A stretch of DNA of 64,000 nt from Cyanophora paradoxa (GCA_004431415.1 QPMI01000513.1:1-64000), one strand, 5' to 3'. Positions 1 to 9,505 are shown, numbered from the stretch's first letter. Notes: a model not told the origin generated them from the sequence alone. Program-made: numbers and translations.

Positions 1-52
1 AAGTTCCAGCCCATTGACGGAAAAACCCATGACGGAATTGTGACGCGTCCGC
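1..52 (+). repeat. Direct repeat copy 1 (second copy 882-930)
   Basis: The sequence starting AAGTTCCAGCCCAT is repeated at 882-930. The copies differ by single-base gaps (CCATTGACGG against CCATGACGG; one A in an A run) and a few changes near the end. The pair brackets two minus-strand genes and may mark a duplicated upstream region. Confidence 0.75.
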
Positions 53-164
53 AACCTCCGCAACCTTTCAGGTAAATGTCAGGTAACTTCAGGTTAATTA
101 TTAAGCAAGCGCTAGCAAGCACTAGCTAGATATCACAGCTCTACCTTGCCCAAGTTGATGGTAT

Positions 165-560
165 CTAGCAAGGCCTGTCCTCCAAGTCTGCACCACCGCC
201 GCCTCCCAGCGCTAGCGCTAGCTCGATACCGCCTCCGGCCTTGATCTCCCTTGGCTCCAGCCACCTGAGAGGCTCAGGCCACCTCCTCCTGGTGAAGCCG
301 GTATCGTTGCTCTTGTCCAGCTTGAGGTAGCGGTAGGGCGCCGGCGCCGGCCAGTCCGGCCTGTGGCCGCTTGCCTCCTTGGCTATGTCCTTGGGCCTAC
401 GCGGACGCAGGTCGCCTTGGCCTTCGCCCTCTGCAGGGGGCCCAGCGCCTTGAACTTCGGTGCCTTGGTCGCCGGCAGGGCCTTGGGCTGGGGCTTCTGG
501 GGCTTCTGCGTCTTCACCGCCTTGGGCTTCGGCATCCTTGGCTGCTTCGATTTCGGCCAT
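165..560 (-). CDS. Hypothetical protein, 131 aa
   Basis: Not recognised. The first half is low complexity, rich in Ala, Glu, Gly, Pro and Gln. The middle holds a more structured stretch (DWPAPAPYRYLKLDKSN) followed by basic residues and a Gly-rich tail. It starts 15-25 nt downstream of the element's promoter motif (TTTTCTCA at 574-585 on the minus strand). Its start overlaps the end of the preceding minus-strand gene. The promoter makes it a likely real gene of the element. Confidence 0.5.
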   Translation of the reverse strand: MAEIEAAKDAEAQGGEDAEAPEAPAQGPAGDQGTEVQGAGPPAEGEGQGDLRPRRPKDIAKEASGHRPDWPAPAPYRYLKLDKSNDTGFTRRRWPEPLRWLEPREIKAGGGIELALALGGGGGADLEDRPC

Positions 561-797
561 ACTTCTTGCTCATAAATGAGAAAAGCGCCTCAAAGTCTGC
601 CTTTATCTCCTCCTTGGACCAGGATGTCATCTGATCCGGGTCACCTGAGAACGGCGCATCGAACGCCACGTGAGCGATTTGCAGGCCTGGGCAATCATTG
701 GCTCGGGCCATGCCAGCTCGATCAGCTGAAGGTAGATGTTGAGGGCCTTGTCGAGCTTGGCGCCCTGGGAGACCAGCTGGGAGATGGCGGGCTCCAT
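514..797 (-). pseudogene. Small helical protein gene with a frame break
   Basis: The start at 797 (MEPAISQLVSQG) follows an ATTTTCTGA motif at 813-824. The first frame runs to about 680, where the reading continues in another frame (AHVAFDAPFSGDPDQ) to a stop at 514. Both halves look like one soluble helical protein of about 90-95 residues. No family was recognised. The break is a single-base indel, so it may be a sequencing error rather than a dead gene. Confidence 0.45.
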
Positions 798-881
798 GGT
801 GGGTAGACTAGCATCAGAAAATGGCGCCAAGTTCGAATCTATTTTTTTAACCGGGAGAGTTTGGGCCCGAGTCCCAGGTCC

Positions 882-930
882 AAGTTCCAGCCCATGACGG
901 AAAACCCATGACGGAATCTTTCGCGTCCGC
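882..930 (+). repeat. Direct repeat copy 2 (first copy 1-52)
   Basis: Second copy of the repeat at 1-52. It sits just before a C run and the 20-bp palindrome at 950-969, in the divergent control region between the gene starting at 797 (minus) and the gene remnants that follow on the plus strand. Confidence 0.75.
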
Positions 931-949
931 GTCACTTCTCCCCCCCCCC

Positions 950-969
950 TCAGGTGAGCGCTCACCTGA
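950..969. promoter_or_regulatory. 20-bp perfect palindrome with TCACCTGA boxes
   Basis: TCAGGTGAGC followed by its exact reverse complement, then a further TCACCTGA at 972-979 and a TATA-like CTATAAG at 988-994. Such palindromes are typical dimer binding sites; CACCTG is also an E-box core. The position before a gene remnant suggests an operator or early promoter (inference). Confidence 0.55.
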
Positions 970-1044
970 ACCTCACCTGAACGGCCTCTATAAGCACGCG
1001 GCACGCGGCGTTCCCCTCCCACTCTCAATCTCTCTCAACGCAAC

Positions 1045-1288
1045 CAGCAAGCAACAGGCCCTTGTTGCCCAGTTCTTCGTCGAGGAATACACCGTGCGCG
1101 TGATCGGCGAGCCCATTACCGCGAGGTGGAATTCTCAAAGGACGGCAAAGTAGACGACTGCAAAGACTGCCCCGGTAAGATCCTCCTCATGAAGCTCTCG
1201 ACGATGGCTTCTCCTTCACCCTGGTCTCCTGCGCCAAGACCCAACCGGACAGACGGCCTACATCGTGACCTTCTCCGCGGGCGCCTGA
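1045..1288 (+). pseudogene. Remnant of a small gene, paralogue of 1621-1847
   Basis: Three open segments in different frames follow each other: one with FVEEYTVRVIGEPI, one with EVEFSKDGKVDDCKDCPG, and one with DDGFSFTLVSCAKT ending at 1288. The last parts resemble the matching parts of the neighbour at 1621 (DC..., HIMLNP, YAVAC). No ATG lies in a suitable place. It sits downstream of the palindrome at 950-969 and a TATA-like box. The function is unknown. Confidence 0.4.
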
Positions 1289-1620
1289 ACTGCACGCATG
1301 TTCAAGTACCGAGTGCCTCGTTCTGCGCGGCGATCTCTCCCTCAGGCCGCTCCTCGCCTACACATTCTTTGAGGGTATCAGTGCAAACATCTGGGTCTTG
1401 CGGAGGCAGATGGGCTCCCCCCAGATGAAGTCGATCAGCTGCACCAGCAGTGCGGCTACCCTTTAGCCTTGACGATAGGATGATTTCCTTGATCTGATGC
1501 TCGTATCCCTCTGAAATTGAACGCGTGTTTCTGACTTCGTCTGAAGCTCACCTGACGCGGGGCCTTAAGAGGGGGCACGGGCCTCGGTTCCTCACACTTT
1601 AACCGTAAGCCAACGAGAGA

Positions 1621-1847
1621 ATGTGCGCCCCCAAGTACTTCACCTGCTGCCTGACCTCGGCATCTTCGAGTACGAGGCCATGGAAGAGGATCTGGACGAG
1701 AACGGCGAGATCTGCTTCAACTACTGCAGGCTGCTGCGCAACATCTCGCTGGAGTGCCGCAAGGGCGACTGCTTCCAGCACATCATGCTCAATCCCGCCA
1801 AGACGAGATCACCCTGTACGCCGTCGCCTGCCCAGCGCCAGATTTAG
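1621..1847 (+). pseudogene. Small Cys-containing gene with frame breaks
   Basis: The ATG at 1621 opens a short reading (MCAPKYFTCCL), then an adjoining frame continues with FEYEAMEEDLDENGE and CRKGDCFQHIMLNP, and a third frame continues with DEITLYAVACPAPD. Together they suggest one acidic, Cys-containing protein of about 75 residues. Upstream are a TCACCTGA box (1549-1556) and a CTTTAA box. It is paralogous to the 1045-1288 remnant. The function is unknown. Confidence 0.4.
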
Positions 1848-1924
1848 ACTCTCGATATTCGCGTAGCCGCGATCGAAGCCCTTCCCCCCCCAGTGAGACG
1901 AATTGAACACGTGTTTTACCTGAA

Positions 1925-1944
1925 TCACCTGAGCGCTCAGCTGA
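1925..1944. promoter_or_regulatory. Near-perfect palindrome upstream of the 2010 gene
   Basis: TCACCTGAGC is followed by GCTCAGCTGA, a palindrome with one mismatch and the same core as 950-969. A further TCAGGTGG follows at 1947-1954, and a TTTAAATATTTTCTA block at about 1962-1976 precedes the ATG at 2010. Confidence 0.5.
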
Positions 1945-2009
1945 AGTCAGGTGGGGCGCCCTTTAAATATTTTCTAGCGCTAGGCTATCGCACACTAAGC
2001 TCAGACAAC

Positions 2010-2791
2010 ATGGCCACCGTCCGCAACGCCAACGAGATCGACCCCGCCAAGCTCGCCTCGAGATCGACGCCACCGGCCGCATCAAGGCCAAGTACGACGG
2101 CCTGCAGGGCCTCATGATGTACGCGCCGCCCATGGTCACCATCAACCCCTGCATCAACACAGAGCAAGGCAAGGCGTGGAGCGACGAGAAGAAGGCCTTC
2201 GTCATGGAAGAAAACGGCGGATTCTACACGCTGGACCTCACCGATCTCAGCGCCGTCGACGGCCAGACGAACCCCGCCGCGGACGAGTTCCTCAAGCTGC
2301 TCGAGGCCCTGGACGCGAAATTCTGCGAGTTCGTGCAGCAGAACCAGGCCAAGCTCAAGGTCTCGCCCGGCCGCTCCCTCTCCAAGGACCAGATCTCGGT
2401 GCTGCAGACCCCCAGCGTGCGCATCAAGGTCGACAAGGAGTCGGGCCAGGCCTTCTACAAGTACCTCAACATGCGCATCCGCACCCAGACGATGGCGGGC
2501 AAGCGCAAGACCATCCCCGTCGTCGACATGTCCAACTACCTCATCACCGAGCGCGCCACCATCGGCACCGGCGACCTGGTGGCCGCCCTCGTCAAAATCG
2601 ACACCGCCTACGCCATCCCCGAGGGCAAGTTCGGCCTCAAGTGGTCCTTCCTCGCCGTGCAGCAGTGCAAGGTCGGCGCCTTTCGCTTCGCAGGCCGCAC
2701 GCCCGAGCTGGCCTTCAGGCCCTACGACAACGAGGCCAGCTTCGAGCCCTACCTAAACCCCGAGTCTATGTACACAGCCCCCATGCAGTAG
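2010..2791 (+). CDS. DUF5871-like nucleocytovirus protein, possible ssDNA-binding (one frame break)
   Basis: The ATG at 2010 (MATVRNANEIDPAKLA) reads to about 2062, then the frame shifts and stays open to 2791, giving about 260 residues. The middle (FLKLLEALDAKFCEFV) and the C-terminal third (GKFGLKWSFLAVQQCKV) resemble the pattern of the nucleocytovirus family DUF5871, often treated as single-stranded-DNA-binding-like. This is recall of a family pattern, not a search. Upstream are the palindromic TCACCTGA boxes, pointing to a promoter class different from that of the capsid genes. The frame break is a one-base indel. Confidence 0.5.
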
Positions 2792-2844
2792 CTCGGACGA
2801 ATAAATTGTGAATTTTTGGTGCAATTGATTACACGCGTTTACAC

Positions 2845-3648
2845 TCAAAGGCCGTTGAACTTGCCGCCCACCGCCTTGGGCTCCGCCGCCGTCGAGGCCG
2901 CCGCCTCCGTCACCTCCTTCATTACCTCCGGGTTCGCGTTCGCCGCGTGCACCGCCAGCACCGTCTGCACAAGGGCCATCCCCAGGCGCGCCTCGGGCCC
3001 CAGGGTCACGTAGCGCGAGTACTTGATCACCAGCTCCTCCAAAATCGGCTGCACCTGGTCCATCGAAGAGAGCGTCGCCTGCCCGAGCCCGTCGAGCTTC
3101 AGGCCGATCGGATCGTACGCCTTGTTCAGGTGCTCCAGCGAGTGCATGCCCGCGATCAGAAAGAGGCGCGCCGCCTCCAGCGAACCCCGCGTGCTCAGCT
3201 CGCGCTGAATCTCCTCGTACTCTTCCTTCAGCTCGTCCAGCGGCGTCGCCAGGCTCAGCTTCTTCGTGGACGTAAGCTCGCCCCCGAACGAGCGCCGGTA
3301 CTGCGCGATCTGCCGCAGAACCTGCTTCTTCTCGTCCACGTCCACCTGCGCCTCGTCCCGCGGCCGCTCCTGCAGGTCGATTCCCAGCGCCTTTTTCACG
3401 CTCTGCTCCTTTTTCTTCGTCATTTCGATGTGCTCCTGCACGCTGAAGCTCGCGCCCTTGCTCGGCGCCGTCGGCGGCACCGCGGGCCCGTCGCCCGGCA
3501 GCGCCATCCTGTCGGCCTTCGGCGCCTTCTCCCCCTTTTCCTTGCCCTCCTTCGCGGGGCGGCCCTTCTTCCGGGGCTGCGGGATTCCCACGGGGTTCGG
3601 CCCGTCCACGGCCAGCGCCTCGAAGCCAAGCATCGCCGAGGGGTCCAT
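2845..3648 (-). CDS. Virion-type helical protein, 267 aa
   Basis: The N-terminal third is basic and Pro/Lys-rich (PRKKGRPAKEGKEKGEK), which looks DNA-binding. The rest is a predicted all-helical domain with QIAQYRRSFGGEL, a TPLDELKEEYEEI segment, and a C-terminal KYSRYVTLGPEARLGMAL block. A similar layout occurs in uncharacterised conserved nucleocytovirus proteins, but I cannot name the family. The start at 3648 follows a TTTCTAA promoter motif (3665-3679). It is the last gene of a minus-strand run of likely virion genes that includes the capsid protein. Confidence 0.6.
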   Translation of the reverse strand: MDPSAMLGFEALAVDGPNPVGIPQPRKKGRPAKEGKEKGEKAPKADRMALPGDGPAVPPTAPSKGASFSVQEHIEMTKKKEQSVKKALGIDLQERPRDEAQVDVDEKKQVLRQIAQYRRSFGGELTSTKKLSLATPLDELKEEYEEIQRELSTRGSLEAARLFLIAGMHSLEHLNKAYDPIGLKLDGLGQATLSSMDQVQPILEELVIKYSRYVTLGPEARLGMALVQTVLAVHAANANPEVMKEVTEAAASTAAEPKAVGGKFNGL

Positions 3649-3664
3649 CCTTTACGCCTGCCCC

Positions 3665-3679
3665 TTAGAAATATTTTTT
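3665..3679 (-). promoter_or_regulatory. Promoter motif AAAATATTTCTAA
   Basis: On the minus strand this reads AAAAAATATTTCTAA and lies about 16 nt before the ATG at 3648. It matches the WWTTTCTNA motif seen before most region A genes. Confidence 0.6.
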
Positions 3680-4007
3680 ACTCCGAGGTCAGCTCAACGA
3701 AGAGCTCGACGTACAGCCACAGCTTCTCGCGCAGCTCCGGCCCGCTGCCGTAGAAGAGCGAGCGCACGGCCGAGGCGTACTCCTGCGGCAGCCTCTCGAA
3801 AACCGAGTCGTCCTTCGCCTTGATTAATTCCGCCTCCGCGTTGATGTGCCTCCTGAACAGAACGATGACCGCCGTGGCCCCTATGCCGCGCAGCGACTGG
3901 ATCTGCGCCCGCACCCCGTGCTCCTTGGCCTCCGGCTCCAGCAGGTCGAGGAAGCGGCCCCAGCGCGCCTCGATCTGCTCGCCCAGCGTCGCCTCCGTCG
4001 CTGCCAT
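3678..4007 (-). CDS. Small helical protein, 109 aa
   Basis: No family recognised. Predicted mostly helical, with an N-terminal segment (ARWGRFLDLLEPEAKEHG), a hydrophobic middle (GATAVIVLFRRHI) and an amphipathic C-terminus (LREKLWLYVELFVEL). The start at 4007 has the motif AATTTCTGAGG at 4023-4031 on the minus strand. It sits between two probable virion genes. Confidence 0.55.
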   Translation of the reverse strand: MAATEATLGEQIEARWGRFLDLLEPEAKEHGVRAQIQSLRGIGATAVIVLFRRHINAEAELIKAKDDSVFERLPQEYASAVRSLFYGSGPELREKLWLYVELFVELTSE

Positions 4008-4029
4008 GTGCTCGCGTGGGCCTCAGAAA

Positions 4030-5152
4030 TTACTGACCGGGTCGGAGGGCCCGGGCTGCTAGGTCGTACATCTCCGCCTTCCGGGCGTTCGTTTCCGCGA
4101 GCATGGTAATCTGACTGTTCTCCGTGTTCCGGACGAGGGCCTGGAAGGCTGTCTGAATTGCAGTCTGCGATGCTTCGGACATACGGCCACCGTCCCTTTG
4201 CACGGAGCGCTTCCATGCGTCCTTTCTCGAACGGCGTGGCAAGCTGGTTGCTCTGCAGCGCAGGGAGCGGGTTGACGACGCGGGGCAGCAGGTTCTGGTC
4301 CGCGTAAGGCGTGGCCGTGGGCAGGGCCGGGCCGCGCGTCCCCGGCTGATCGAGGAGCATGGCCCCGAACGGATTGCCCCGGCTGAAGTCCACGTCGTTG
4401 CGCCCGTAGGGCTTGTTGACGGCGCTGCTGATGTTGGCCGTCTGCGCGTTGAACATGGGCGAGAGGTCGGGGGTGTAGCCCGCGCGCAGCCCCTGCGGGT
4501 TCGCAGCCGTCTGCCCGTAGCGACCGGCCGGCCCGAGCAGGTTCTCCTTCTCGATCTCTTCCATCGTCTTGATCCAGCCGCGCTCGCGCGCCCACTTCAT
4601 GACGAGATCGTCGTAGTTCATCGGGAAGAAAACCTTCTGGTATTTATCGAAGCGCTGAATTTCGATATCCTGCTCGATCATGTTCGTAATTCGCTCCAGC
4701 AGCTCGGGGTAATATTCCTCGAGCATTTTGGCGACGCCCGGCTGCTTCAGGTCGAAGGCCGTCATCGCCCACTGGTCGAAATCGCGAATCATGATTTCCT
4801 TCCGCAGGCTGAACGCGTTCTCCACATCCTCCTCGTTGATCGTGCGGCCGGGGTTCGCGTTCTGCAGCTGCTGTCGGATGCCCATGCGCATCAGCTTCTC
4901 CATCGAGGGCGTGTACTTCATCGCGGGCAGGGTCTTCGTTTCCCCCCCGCTGAGCCCCAGGCCCCGCGCCTTATCCTCGGGCGTGTAGATGTCCGCCTTC
5001 GTCCCATCTACGACGGGCACCTCGGGCATAATCGTGCCCGGAAGGAACTTGTTCACGATGCCGTCCATGTCGGCCTTCAGGTCGTTCTTCAGCGACTGGC
5101 GCTGCTTCTTAGAGCCCTCCCCAATGTCCATCATAGAGTGGCCCTTCGTCAT
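4030..5152 (-). CDS. Hypothetical protein near capsid gene, about 370 aa (one frame break)
   Basis: The ATG at 5152 follows a AAATTTTCCCA motif (5176-5188). The reading runs intact to about 4190, then a one-base shift leads into a frame (SEASQTAIQTAFQALVRN) ending at 4030. The N-terminal half is helical and charged; the middle holds Asn, Pro and Gly-rich linker. No domain was recognised. The gene is directly downstream of the capsid gene on the same strand. The 3' segment could instead be a separate small gene starting at about 4182, but no promoter motif supports that. Confidence 0.55.
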
Positions 5153-5231
5153 CGCGCCTCGGTTAGGATCCCAGTGGGAAAATTTATTGGTTCACATCGG
5201 CCTACCAAGCACACCCTGGCTAACAAGCAAT

Positions 5232-6602
5232 CTAATGGAAGCGGCGGTAGGCGCCGCCGTTGGTGAAGGTGATCTCGTTGTAGTAGCGGCAGTAGATGTC
5301 GGCCACGGGCTTGTCCGTGCCGTAGGTCTTGAGCGTGGTGAGCGTGAGCTCGATGGTCTTGAAGGCGCCCATGTCGAGGCCGCCGAACATCTTGGTGTTG
5401 TCGGCCACGTCCGTGCCGAAGGGGAGCGAGTAGATGAACTCCGTCCCGAACTGGCCCACGTTGCGGGGCTGGATGTCGCTGCTGTGCCCGTCGTGGGTCG
5501 CAAGGGTCGTGGGGGCCGTGTCGTTGCCCGACCACGGGTGCGGGTGCAGCGCGTCGGCCACGTCGGCCGCTGCCGTCCCGTCCATCGAGGTCACGCCCCG
5601 CAGCAGCTCGAGGTGCTTGCGGGCGGGGGCGTGCGTGTGCTCCTTGTGCGCGATGGCCGTGCGCAAAAAGTGCGCGTCGTGGTTCGAGCTATCGAGCACC
5701 TTGATGTTGTCGCACTTCAGCTCGATCTTGTCGAGCGGGCGGAAGCGCCAGAAGTGCTCGCCGTTGTCGGTGTGCGGCTTGTCGCGCACCACGATGATCA
5801 GCTCGTAGCAGATTCCGGTGAAGGGCAGGCGGATGGCCTTGCCGGACTCGAACGAGACGTGGTAGTGCTGCACGTACTTGCCGGCCCACGTGAACGAGTT
5901 CGGGTGCAGCGCCAGCTCGCGCGAGTCGATGTGCACGTAGCGCAGGATGAGCTTGGTGTCCAGGCTGACGGTGCTCGTCAGGTTGGTGTTGGTGTGCAGG
6001 CCGCCGTCCACGTACGAGGCCGTGATCTCCTTCTGCGAGGCGTACGTGATCTGCAGCTTCATGTCGTTTCCGGAGCAGCGGAGCTTGTGGAGAGGCACGG
6101 CGAACTTTCGACCGTGGCCCGTCGCGATGCGAATCGGTATGTACAGCGTGTTCGAGGCCTTGCCCCGGCGGCGCAGCGGCTGGTGCGCCCAGAGGTTGTT
6201 CACCATGTCGACGTGCTGGACGACGGACTTGTCGTCCTCGAACTCGCCGTAGATGGCGTCGTAATGGCCGTCGTACTCGTGGATCAGCTGCGCGCCCACG
6301 AAGATCTTCACCTTCTTGAGCAGCACGTAGCCGGCCTTCGGGATGTAGAAGTGGTCCGCGTTCGTCAGCGCCGGCAGCGTCACCTTGAGCCAGGAGTCGT
6401 TGAACATCGGCGCCGAGTGCGGGATGACGATGTCGACGGTCTGGGCGAAGCTCACGCCCGACTGCACGGGGCTCACCTCGAGCACCTCGTCCACGAACGG
6501 CATCGCCGTGTCGAAGGTCTCGTGCACGTGCACCGACGCATCGGAGCTGCGCAGCGAGTGGTGCAGGGCGGTCGTGGGGGTGGAGATGAGCGCGGAAGCC
6601 AT
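5232..6602 (-). CDS. Nucleocytovirus-type major capsid protein (double jelly-roll)
   Basis: 456 residues, the usual size for a double jelly-roll capsid protein. Family features visible are an N-terminal strand-rich domain opening with a DEVLEVSPVQSGVSF-like segment, a central RLPFTGICYELIIVVRD strand block, and a C-terminal jelly roll. The last domain has FGGLDMGAFKTIELTL and a final YYNEITFTNGGAYRRFH that aligns in style with nucleocytovirus capsid ends. The start at 6602 follows AAAATTTTCTCA at 6621-6632. The gene is intact, unlike several neighbours. It forms the icosahedral shell of the predicted virion. Confidence 0.85.
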   Translation of the reverse strand: MASALISTPTTALHHSLRSSDASVHVHETFDTAMPFVDEVLEVSPVQSGVSFAQTVDIVIPHSAPMFNDSWLKVTLPALTNADHFYIPKAGYVLLKKVKIFVGAQLIHEYDGHYDAIYGEFEDDKSVVQHVDMVNNLWAHQPLRRRGKASNTLYIPIRIATGHGRKFAVPLHKLRCSGNDMKLQITYASQKEITASYVDGGLHTNTNLTSTVSLDTKLILRYVHIDSRELALHPNSFTWAGKYVQHYHVSFESGKAIRLPFTGICYELIIVVRDKPHTDNGEHFWRFRPLDKIELKCDNIKVLDSSNHDAHFLRTAIAHKEHTHAPARKHLELLRGVTSMDGTAAADVADALHPHPWSGNDTAPTTLATHDGHSSDIQPRNVGQFGTEFIYSLPFGTDVADNTKMFGGLDMGAFKTIELTLTTLKTYGTDKPVADIYCRYYNEITFTNGGAYRRFH

Positions 6603-6620
6603 GGTGGTTTAGGGGTGCGT

Positions 6621-6632
6621 TGAGAAAATTTT
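6621..6632 (-). promoter_or_regulatory. Capsid gene promoter motif AAAATTTTCTCA
   Basis: Lies 19 nt upstream of the capsid ATG on the minus strand. It is the clearest example of the element-wide motif and is most simply read as a late viral promoter (inference). Confidence 0.65.
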
Positions 6633-6644
6633 TTGGGTGGACGC

Positions 6645-8619
6645 CTACGTTATTAGAGGGCGCGTCCCCCGTCTCGCTAGGTCCGCGTCGTACGCCTTCT
6701 TGCGGAGTGCGTCCGTGATCGCAGACCAGTCGCGTGTGCCGTTAAGATAACCCAGGGCAAGTCCTTGGCCCAACATGAAGTAACGCTCTGGATCCAAGTT
6801 CATGAGTTGCTGGGCCCGCTCCTCTACGCGCCGCACACGCTCCATAAAGGGGCCCTTTGCCGCAGATCCGAGCGGGTCCGCTTCTCGCTCAGCTTCGAAG
6901 AATTTCACGACATCCCGCCCAGGTCCGAAATATCACGGTGCTGCTCTGCTATCCGTGCCTGTGCCTTGTTGACTCCAGCTGCCTGGGCATGGGCTATCGA
7001 TGCCAGTTGGTTGTAATCGATTTCTTCTGCAAGGTATTTCGCAACGGCGGCGTCCCCTGCAGCGCGCGCGATTTCGGGCGATACGCTCACAAGGAATCCC
7101 TCCGGCGAGCCCGATTGGCCGCGCGCTCCGCTTCCGTCTCCTCGTCCATGGGATCGTCTGGACTGGCTGGATTGCCTGGAGCACCGGAGCGAAGTTTCTT
7201 CAGCAGCCCCGCACGGCGAGCTTCTGTCGCCTCTTTCACCTTCTTGGCGGCCAGTTCAAGCGCATCGTTTACGTCCATGGTCGCATACCCGGGTCTCCGC
7301 CCCATATCCTTGTACGCGGCCCTGCGCTTGTCCATGGCTTCCTTCTCGCGCGGGGACGAGGGGGCGATTTCTATCCCCGCGTTTGCGAGTTGAGCCTGGA
7401 CGGCGACGGGCACCTGCTCGATCACGGCCCTTGCCGCTGCAACGGCCACCGCCTCGGCCGCCACCACCTCTGGCGGGCGCGAGGGCCCCGCCTGCGGCTC
7501 GGGTGGCGGCGGGGGCGGCGGTGGGGGTGGAAGCGGGGGCTGCTGCTCCGCTGGGGGCGCCGACGGCCGGGCCACCGTGTCCGGGGGCTGCGAGGGGCCG
7601 GGCTGCGGCTGCAGCGGTGGCGTCTTCGGCCCGGGGGGCGGAGGCGGCGGAGGCGGAGGCCCCGGAGGCGGGGCCCCCCCTTCGTCGTCGGAGTCTGACT
7701 CGATCATTTCGTCTCTGGGTTCCTTGGATGGCAGGGCCTTCTGAATGAGGGCCTCGCGCGCGCCCTTGCCCGCCTTGATTGCTCTGCCCATGGCCGCCTC
7801 CGGGAAACTGGCCTCGATGGCCTCGTTGTCCCCGTCCGTGATGCGCACCTTCTGCTCGCGGCGGGCCTTGATGTACTTTTCCTTGTCCATCCGCTTCTTC
7901 GCCCGCCGCCTCTCCCTGAGCACGTCGCGCTGGCGGCTCTCGTCCGGCCCCGGCCCCTCGCTGTCCGAGCTCGAGGGCGGCTCGGCCTGGGCGAAGGGCT
8001 GGCGCGTGTTGCGGTTCGCGTAGTCGGGGTCGTACCTCCCTCCGATCAGCTCCTCGGGCTTCTTGTTCTCGCGCGCGTAGATGCTCGTGGGCTTGAACTC
8101 CTCGCCGTTGATGATGTACTTGTAGTAGTAGTACGCGTCCTCGAGGTTCATCGGCCCCAGCGTCTCGAGGCGCTTCTTGCGCTTCAGGAATTCGGTGATC
8201 TGATCCTCCTTCGACTTGCAGAACTCCCGCACGCCCGGCAGCACCGTCAGGTTCTTGCCGTCCACGTCACAGGCGCCCGCCCCCTTGGCCTTCAGGTTCG
8301 CGGTGAAGGCCGACTGGCCCATCAGCCAGGCGCGGAAGCCCTCCTCGTACTCCTCGTCGAGGCTCGACTCCATCTGCTGGAACTTGTTGATGTAGTAGGC
8401 GTTGGCGATGGCCTGCGCCTCCACCTCGGCGAGCTTGTCCGATTGATCGCGCTCCTCGAACCGAATTTCCGGCGTGGCCCTCGCCAGCGCCGTCTTCATC
8501 AGCTGCTGAAAGTGTGCGTACTTGTCGCTCTCGAAGGGCGTGATGTGCGAGTCCCCGCCCCCCGGGATCGCGAGCACGTTGCGCGGCGCGAAACGCGAGG
8601 CGAGCCCCCTCATTTGCAC
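6645..8619 (-). CDS. Large Pro-rich virion-type protein with frame breaks near its 3' end
   Basis: The reading from 8619 is intact for 510 residues to 7087. An N-terminal helical domain (about 1-240) holds DKYAHFQQLMKTALARATPEI and KLEVEAQ-like helices. A Ser/acidic linker follows, then a poly-proline tract (about 310-375) and a C-terminal charged helix. Past 7087 the same kind of helical sequence continues in a second frame (EIARAAGDAAVAKYLAEEI, to 6905) and a third frame (KFFEAEREADPLGS, to 6645). The whole is probably one protein of about 650 residues with two indels. Alternatively the last pieces are GTG-started small genes. No family recognised. Confidence 0.5.
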
Positions 8620-8888
8620 TTCTTAGGAGCCGGCTTTGAAATTTTATCGGTCTTGGCCTTGTCTTCCTTCCCGTCCTTCTTCTCGGCCCCCTTCTTCCCC
8701 TGCTTCGTCGGGCGCATCGCCACGAATATTTCGCCGGGCGAGACGTCCTCGTACAGCGGCTTCGGTCCCTTAGGAAATTCGGGCGGGCCCTTCAGCTTCT
8801 CCTTCGCCTCCTTCACCTCCGCCTTGGTGGGCCGCTCCTGCCCGTTCGTGGGCGCCTTTTTCGCGGGCTTCTTCTGCGCCTCCGGCAT
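8610..8888 (-). CDS. Lys-rich small protein, 92 aa
   Basis: The N-terminus is Lys/Pro/Ala-rich and the C-terminus Lys-rich, around a short ordered part (LYEDVSPGEIFVAMRP). It may be a nucleic-acid-binding core protein (inference). The ATG at 8888 follows ATATTTTTCTGG (8901-8912). Its end overlaps the start of the next gene by 10 nt. Confidence 0.5.
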   Translation of the reverse strand: MPEAQKKPAKKAPTNGQERPTKAEVKEAKEKLKGPPEFPKGPKPLYEDVSPGEIFVAMRPTKQGKKGAEKKDGKEDKAKTDKISKPAPKKCK

Positions 8889-8890
8889 GT

Positions 8891-9229
8891 TTACCCATCA
8901 CCAGAAAAATATGGGTTGGCGCCCCCGTACGTCTCGGGGAACTGCCTCTCCCACCTGCGCATGGCCGCGTCCCTCTGGTCGTCGAAGCTACGGTAGGCCG
9001 CGGCCCTCTGCCCCATCACGATTTGCCAGAGCCGTGCACGGACCTCGTCCTGCAGTCTGTACACCCAATCGCGAATGTTCTCGACGATATCCGTCGGCAG
9101 CGTGGCCAACCCCGCCTTGATCTCGGGTACATCCGTGGGATCCTCTTCGAGCGTAAGCTTCTGCATGCGAGCGCGCAGCATCTCAATTTGCGTATCGATT
9201 GGGGCCCAATAAGGGATAGATCGAGACAT
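8891..9229 (-). CDS. Hypothetical helical protein, 112 aa
   Basis: Predicted helical with several Trp and Arg residues (IRDWVYRLQDEVRARLWQIV; RRWERQFPETYGG). No family was recognised. The promoter motif GTTATTTCTCAG at 9245-9256 supports the start at 9229. It ends 2 nt before the previous gene's start codon. Confidence 0.5.
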   Translation of the reverse strand: MSRSIPYWAPIDTQIEMLRARMQKLTLEEDPTDVPEIKAGLATLPTDIVENIRDWVYRLQDEVRARLWQIVMGQRAAAYRSFDDQRDAAMRRWERQFPETYGGANPYFSGDG

Positions 9230-9241
9230 CGGGGTACGGGG

Positions 9242-9505
9242 TCACTGAGAAATAACACTGGGTCGGAAGAGGAGGTACCCCACCAGGATCCCCGCTATAA
9301 TCCAGAGGGGCGACCAGTCGCGCTCCGCCGGCGCGCCCCCCGGCGTCACCATCAGCTGCCCCGCCCCGGGCCTGCGCAGGCCGTGCGTGCGGTGGTCCGC
9401 CCAGTGCGGGCGCGGGAACTGCTCCTGCGGCATGCGCTCGGGGTAGACGCCGTCGAATCGGTTCTGCATTTGGTACATGTCCCTATCGAACAGCAGGGAG
9501 GCCAT
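9242..9505 (-). CDS. Small membrane protein, C-terminal TM, 87 aa
   Basis: The first 65 residues are polar and Arg/Pro-rich. Residues about 66-82 (PLWIIAGILVGYLLF) form one transmembrane segment very near the C-terminus, so the protein is probably tail-anchored. This would suit a virion inner-membrane protein (inference). The start at 9505 follows AGTATTTCTAAG (9524-9535). Confidence 0.55.
   Translation of the reverse strand: MASLLFDRDMYQMQNRFDGVYPERMPQEQFPRPHWADHRTHGLRRPGAGQLMVTPGGAPAERDWSPLWIIAGILVGYLLFRPSVISQ

Noticed and set aside
2947-3823. Plus-strand ORFs of 268 and 185 aa over the 2845-4007 genes
   Set aside because: Arg/Leu or Ser-rich reverse readings of two promoter-supported genes.
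4989-6623. 544-aa plus-strand ORF opposite the capsid gene
   Set aside because: It is the mirror of the capsid and following gene in GC-rich DNA, is Val/Arg/Gly-rich, has no promoter motif and no recognisable domain.
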